A stretch of 64,000 nt of DNA from Treponema sp. UBA6367 (lineage in GTDB: Bacteria > Spirochaetota > Spirochaetia > Treponematales > Treponemataceae): positions 1 to 64,000 of the forward strand of contig DJRF01000019.1 of NCBI GenBank assembly GCA_002437725.1, read 5' to 3'. The notes under the pieces are model-generated. The model worked only from the letters and a program-made list of their open reading frames with translations, was not told the origin of the DNA and did not search any database. Shown here piece by piece: positions 61,960-64,000 of the stretch. Within the stretch, counting starts at the first letter, position 1. Each line of letters begins with the position of its first letter. The translations under genes were made by a program, and so were the position numbers.

Positions 61960-62633
61960 GAAAAGAGCAGGAAGAGGCTTTTTGGCAGACAATTAAAGCA
62001 TTTGACGAAATCGGTCTATTGAGCCATGTAATGATTATTGGCAGCTGGGCTGAGTATTTATTTCCGCCGTTATTTAAAACAGATTTTATGCCTAATTTAA
62101 GAACTCGTGATGTGGACTTTTTTTATAGAAACATTAATATTCCAAAAGAAAAAATCAATGTTGTACAAAAACTGAAATCTATTGGTTATGTGTATGATGA
62201 GGTTGATGGTATTTCGCGATTCTATAAAGAAGATCTTCTTGAACTTGAATTTCTTACAAGAGTTCTTGGGGCAGGAACTGATGGAAAGGTGGAAATAAAA
62301 CCTCTCGGAATTACATCTGAAGGATTACGTGCCATAAATATTCTTTCAGATTTTGCCAGAGAAATTGAGTCAACTGCAACAGACGGAGAAAATTATACGC
62401 TCATAATTCCAGAGCCTTCTGCTTATGTGATTCAAAAAATTCTTACAAATCCTGACCGTGAGCCTCGAGAAAAAAGAGCAAAAGATATTTCTGCGGTGAA
62501 AGAGCTTCTTTATCATATCGGAAAATCAACAGAGCATAAAATTAAATTTAGTGAAGTTTATAAAAGACTGTCCGCAGAGCAATTAAAAATCATAAAACAA
62601 GTATGTGAAGAAAATCAGATTGTTCTCCCTTAA
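61956..62633 (+). CDS. Nucleotidyltransferase-fold toxin-like protein
   Basis: 225 residues. Pol-beta-type nucleotidyltransferase signature: IIGSWAEYLF with Gly29-Ser30, then RTRDVDFF with Asp52 and Asp54 as metal ligands, similar to DUF1814/AbiEii-like and MNT-type enzymes. A helical C-terminal half (EKRAKDISAVKELLYHIG) follows. Such toxins attach nucleotides to tRNA or other targets. It overlaps the antitoxin-like gene by four bases. The fold match is clear, the substrate is not. Confidence 0.75.
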   Translation: MRKEQEEAFWQTIKAFDEIGLLSHVMIIGSWAEYLFPPLFKTDFMPNLRTRDVDFFYRNINIPKEKINVVQKLKSIGYVYDEVDGISRFYKEDLLELEFLTRVLGAGTDGKVEIKPLGITSEGLRAINILSDFAREIESTATDGENYTLIIPEPSAYVIQKILTNPDREPREKRAKDISAVKELLYHIGKSTEHKIKFSEVYKRLSAEQLKIIKQVCEENQIVLP

Positions 62634-62680
62634 TCAGGAACTTTATTTGTGAGTGGAAATGCAATCGTGGTGTGTATAAT

Positions 62681-62705
62681 TAGGAAAAAAATGTATTTTT
62701 TCCTA
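62681..62705. promoter_or_regulatory. Perfect 10-bp inverted repeat before the XRE gene
   Basis: TAGGAAAAAA and TTTTTTCCTA with a five-base centre lie 72 bases upstream of the XRE gene at 62777, near a TTATTATC promoter region (about 62750). Likely its own operator; it could also end transcription of the toxin-like gene. Confidence 0.5.
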
Positions 62706-62776
62706 TTTTCTACTTGCAATTTTATTTCACAAGGTGTATATTATTATCAGATAGGAGAGAATAAGGGGTTTGGAAT

Positions 62777-63142
62777 ATGCCGGCGACTGAATACGGAAAA
62801 TATCTGAAGAAGCTCAGGATTGACAAGGACAAGACGCTTGCGGCAATGGCTAAGGATATGGGGATTGCGCCTTCTTATCTTTCGGCGATTGAAAGCGGCG
62901 AGCGCGTTATTCCAGTTGATTTTACGGAAAAGGTTTCTGAAAAGTATTCATTGAATGAGGCGGCAAAAGACGAGCTTAGGGAGCTTGAGCTTAAGACTCC
63001 GCGCAATGCGGTTCAGCTTGACTTTAAGAAGTCTGGCAGCACGGAGGAGCAGAAAAATCTTGCGATTCTGTTTGCCCAGAAATATGCGGGCTTGAGCGCT
63101 GAGCAGATTGAAAAAATCCGCGCGGTGCTTGAAGAAAAATAA
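62777..63142 (+). CDS. XRE-family regulator
   Basis: 121 residues. Helix-turn-helix at about 18-40 (KTLAAMAKDMGIAPSYLSAIESGERVIP) and a C-terminal region with EEQKNLAILFAQKYAGLSAEQIEKIRAVLEEK. The layout is that of stand-alone Cro/CI-type regulators linked to DNA metabolism genes. An AGGAGAGAATAAGG stretch upstream gives a spaced ribosome site. It precedes the HU-like gene and may control it. Confidence 0.85.
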   Translation: MPATEYGKYLKKLRIDKDKTLAAMAKDMGIAPSYLSAIESGERVIPVDFTEKVSEKYSLNEAAKDELRELELKTPRNAVQLDFKKSGSTEEQKNLAILFAQKYAGLSAEQIEKIRAVLEEK

Positions 63143-63177
63143 AATTAGCCAGAAGGCTTTAAAAAGGAGGTGTGCCT

Positions 63178-63219
63178 ATGATTGTGCAAAACGTAAAAGG
63201 CAAAAAAATAACCGCTTAA
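63178..63219 (+). CDS. 13-codon mini-ORF, possible leader peptide (MIVQNVKGKKITA)
   Basis: The ATG is five bases after AAGGAGGTG, one of the best ribosome sites in the window, and the frame ends after 13 codons. A stem of about 13 bp (63212-63244) begins inside the last codons, so a ribosome here would melt it. This is the arrangement of leader peptides with attenuation; no amino-acid-run is present, so the signal is unclear. Confidence 0.5.
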   Translation: MIVQNVKGKKITA

Positions 63220-63400
63220 AAGAAACGGCAATTTCTTAAAGCGGCTTGGTCAAAGAAGCAAGAAGAATCTTGTTCAATGAATGTGTATTATTGATTATAG
63301 GTTCTTCTCTTCTTTTAGTCAACAGTTCGGAAACGGCTTGTGAAAAAATGTAATCAGCACGTATGTTCCGGTCTTGCGGGATTCAAAAAGGAATTTCCGT

Positions 63401-63442
63401 ATGAATAATTATGCGCCGCAAAAAGTTTGTGCGGCTGACTAA
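63401..63442 (+). CDS. Second 13-codon mini-ORF, possible leader peptide (MNNYAPQKVCAAD)
   Basis: The ATG lies seven bases after AAGGAA. Its codons 5-12 form a GCCGCA/TGCGGC hairpin (63415-63435). It ends 36 bases before the HU-like start, whose ribosome site is next to another GCAGC/GCTGC hairpin (about 63449-63468). The rest of 63220-63400 shows no gene. Confidence 0.4.
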   Translation: MNNYAPQKVCAAD

Positions 63443-63478
63443 AACTGCAGCTCTATTTTGGGCTGCGAGGAGAAAAAA

Positions 63479-63916
63479 TTGAATTTCAAAATAACAAAAC
63501 GTCCGAATCCGCGTGCAAAGGGTTCATATCTGTTTCATGCTTCGCCTTTTTATTCAGACGAGCTTACGATTCTTGACCTTGCGAAAGATATTAGCGACGG
63601 CTGTACGCTGAACGTTACCGATGTGGAGGCGGTTCTTTCTTCGCTGGTAAGAAAATTGCCGTTGTTCCTTAAAAAGGGCTTTATTGTTCAGCTTGGCTCG
63701 TTCGGAAGAATCCGGCTTTCGTTCAGCGCGAAGGGCAAGGAAAAGGCTTCTGATGTTGAGGCGGCGGACATTTTGCGCAAGCGGATTGTCCTTGTTCCAT
63801 GCTCGGAAATCAGAAAAGAGATTGAGTCAACGGCTTTTTCAAAAGTCAATGTGGTTACAGAAAGTTCTTTGGAATCTTCCTCTGAAGAAACTGACGAAAA
63901 TGAAGTTTCCGCATAG
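63479..63916 (+). CDS. HU-like DNA-binding protein (HU-HIG type)
   Basis: 145 residues from the TTG at 63479, six bases after GAGGAG; an earlier in-frame TTG at 63458 covers that site. The sequence shows an HU/IHF fold with an N-terminal extension typical of Bacteroidetes and spirochaetes: FKITKRPNPRAKGSYLFHASPFYSDELTILDLAKDIS, then ADVEAVLSSLVRKLPLFLKKGFIVQLGSFGRIRLSFS (VQLGSFG turn). The C-terminus is Ser/Glu rich. Such proteins bend and compact DNA. It ends at a strong terminator. Confidence 0.82.
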   Translation: MNFKITKRPNPRAKGSYLFHASPFYSDELTILDLAKDISDGCTLNVTDVEAVLSSLVRKLPLFLKKGFIVQLGSFGRIRLSFSAKGKEKASDVEAADILRKRIVLVPCSEIRKEIESTAFSKVNVVTESSLESSSEETDENEVSA

Positions 63917-63934
63917 AACATCATTCTAGTTTTT

Positions 63935-63988
63935 GCCGTCGGCGGAAGTTGCTGTTTGCAAGCTGCTTCTGCTGGCGGTGATTTTTTT
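63935..63988 (+). terminator. Rho-independent terminator after the HU-like gene
   Basis: A long interrupted stem (GCCGTCGGCG with CTGGCGGT, GAAG/CTTC, TTGC/GCAA, loop TGTTT) is followed by seven T at 63982-63988. Confidence 0.7.
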
Positions 63989-64000
63989 AATTCATAGTCT

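Overview
The window looks like a stretch of a low-to-mid GC, AT-rich spirochaete chromosome, most likely Treponema-like. This is inferred from the mix of families (expanded DUF4143 ATPases, a BspA-type leucine-rich-repeat lipoprotein, an HU-like protein, SFFSC/SFASC lipoboxes, AGGAGG Shine-Dalgarno sites and A/T-rich operators). No rRNA, tRNA or other phylogenetic marker is present, so genus is not proven. Most of the window is accessory DNA. From about 22 kb to 62.6 kb it is a dense defence island.

Layout. 1-4.1 kb (minus strand): ParA and a ParB-like protein followed by a train of overlapping genes for small membrane proteins and a lipoprotein, possibly the backbone of an integrated plasmid or element. 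4.2-8.7 kb: a cluster of hairpins, a 5'-damaged membrane/coiled-coil gene, a large ankyrin-type protein, and two small genes behind a leader built from tandem hairpins. 8.7-18.6 kb: DUF4143-type AAA ATPases (four here and two more at 26.4-29.0 kb), interspersed with a NarL-type two-component pair, an LRR lipoprotein and an unknown gene. 18.6-22.3 kb: an XRE regulator divergent from a membrane acyltransferase, a NifX/NifB-like protein divergent from a pyridoxamine-phosphate-oxidase-fold protein, an HxlR regulator and a GNAT acetyltransferase.

Defence island. A HindIII-like type II restriction-modification pair (22.5-24.2 kb) is followed by a degenerate second copy of the acyltransferase 3' end, a lipocalin, a membrane protein and an XRE regulator. 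Next come a Wadjet jetABCD operon (29.1-35.6 kb), a DUF3990 ART-like toxin with an XRE partner (35.7-37.0 kb), and a type I R-M locus (37.3-48.3 kb) whose hsdM, hsdS and hsdR genes are separated by cargo: DUF4869 plus a small ATPase, a truncated RhuM, an AlbA/Schlafen-type regulator, and RloA-RloB. A protein-kinase-like/TPR pair (48.4-51.6 kb) and a four-gene operon ending in a 1752-residue DUF1998-type helicase (51.8-61.3 kb) follow; these two are the best candidates for undescribed systems. A nucleotidyltransferase toxin-antitoxin-like pair with a four-half-site operator, an XRE regulator and an HU-like gene preceded by two 13-codon mini-ORFs close the window.

Regulatory themes. Several accessory genes have direct repeats at 29-33 bp spacing or inverted repeats at their promoters. 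The DUF4143 genes and the DUF3990 gene often have a -10 box only 6-9 bases before the start codon, which predicts leaderless mRNAs. Many defence operons carry an extended -10 box (TGnTATAAT).
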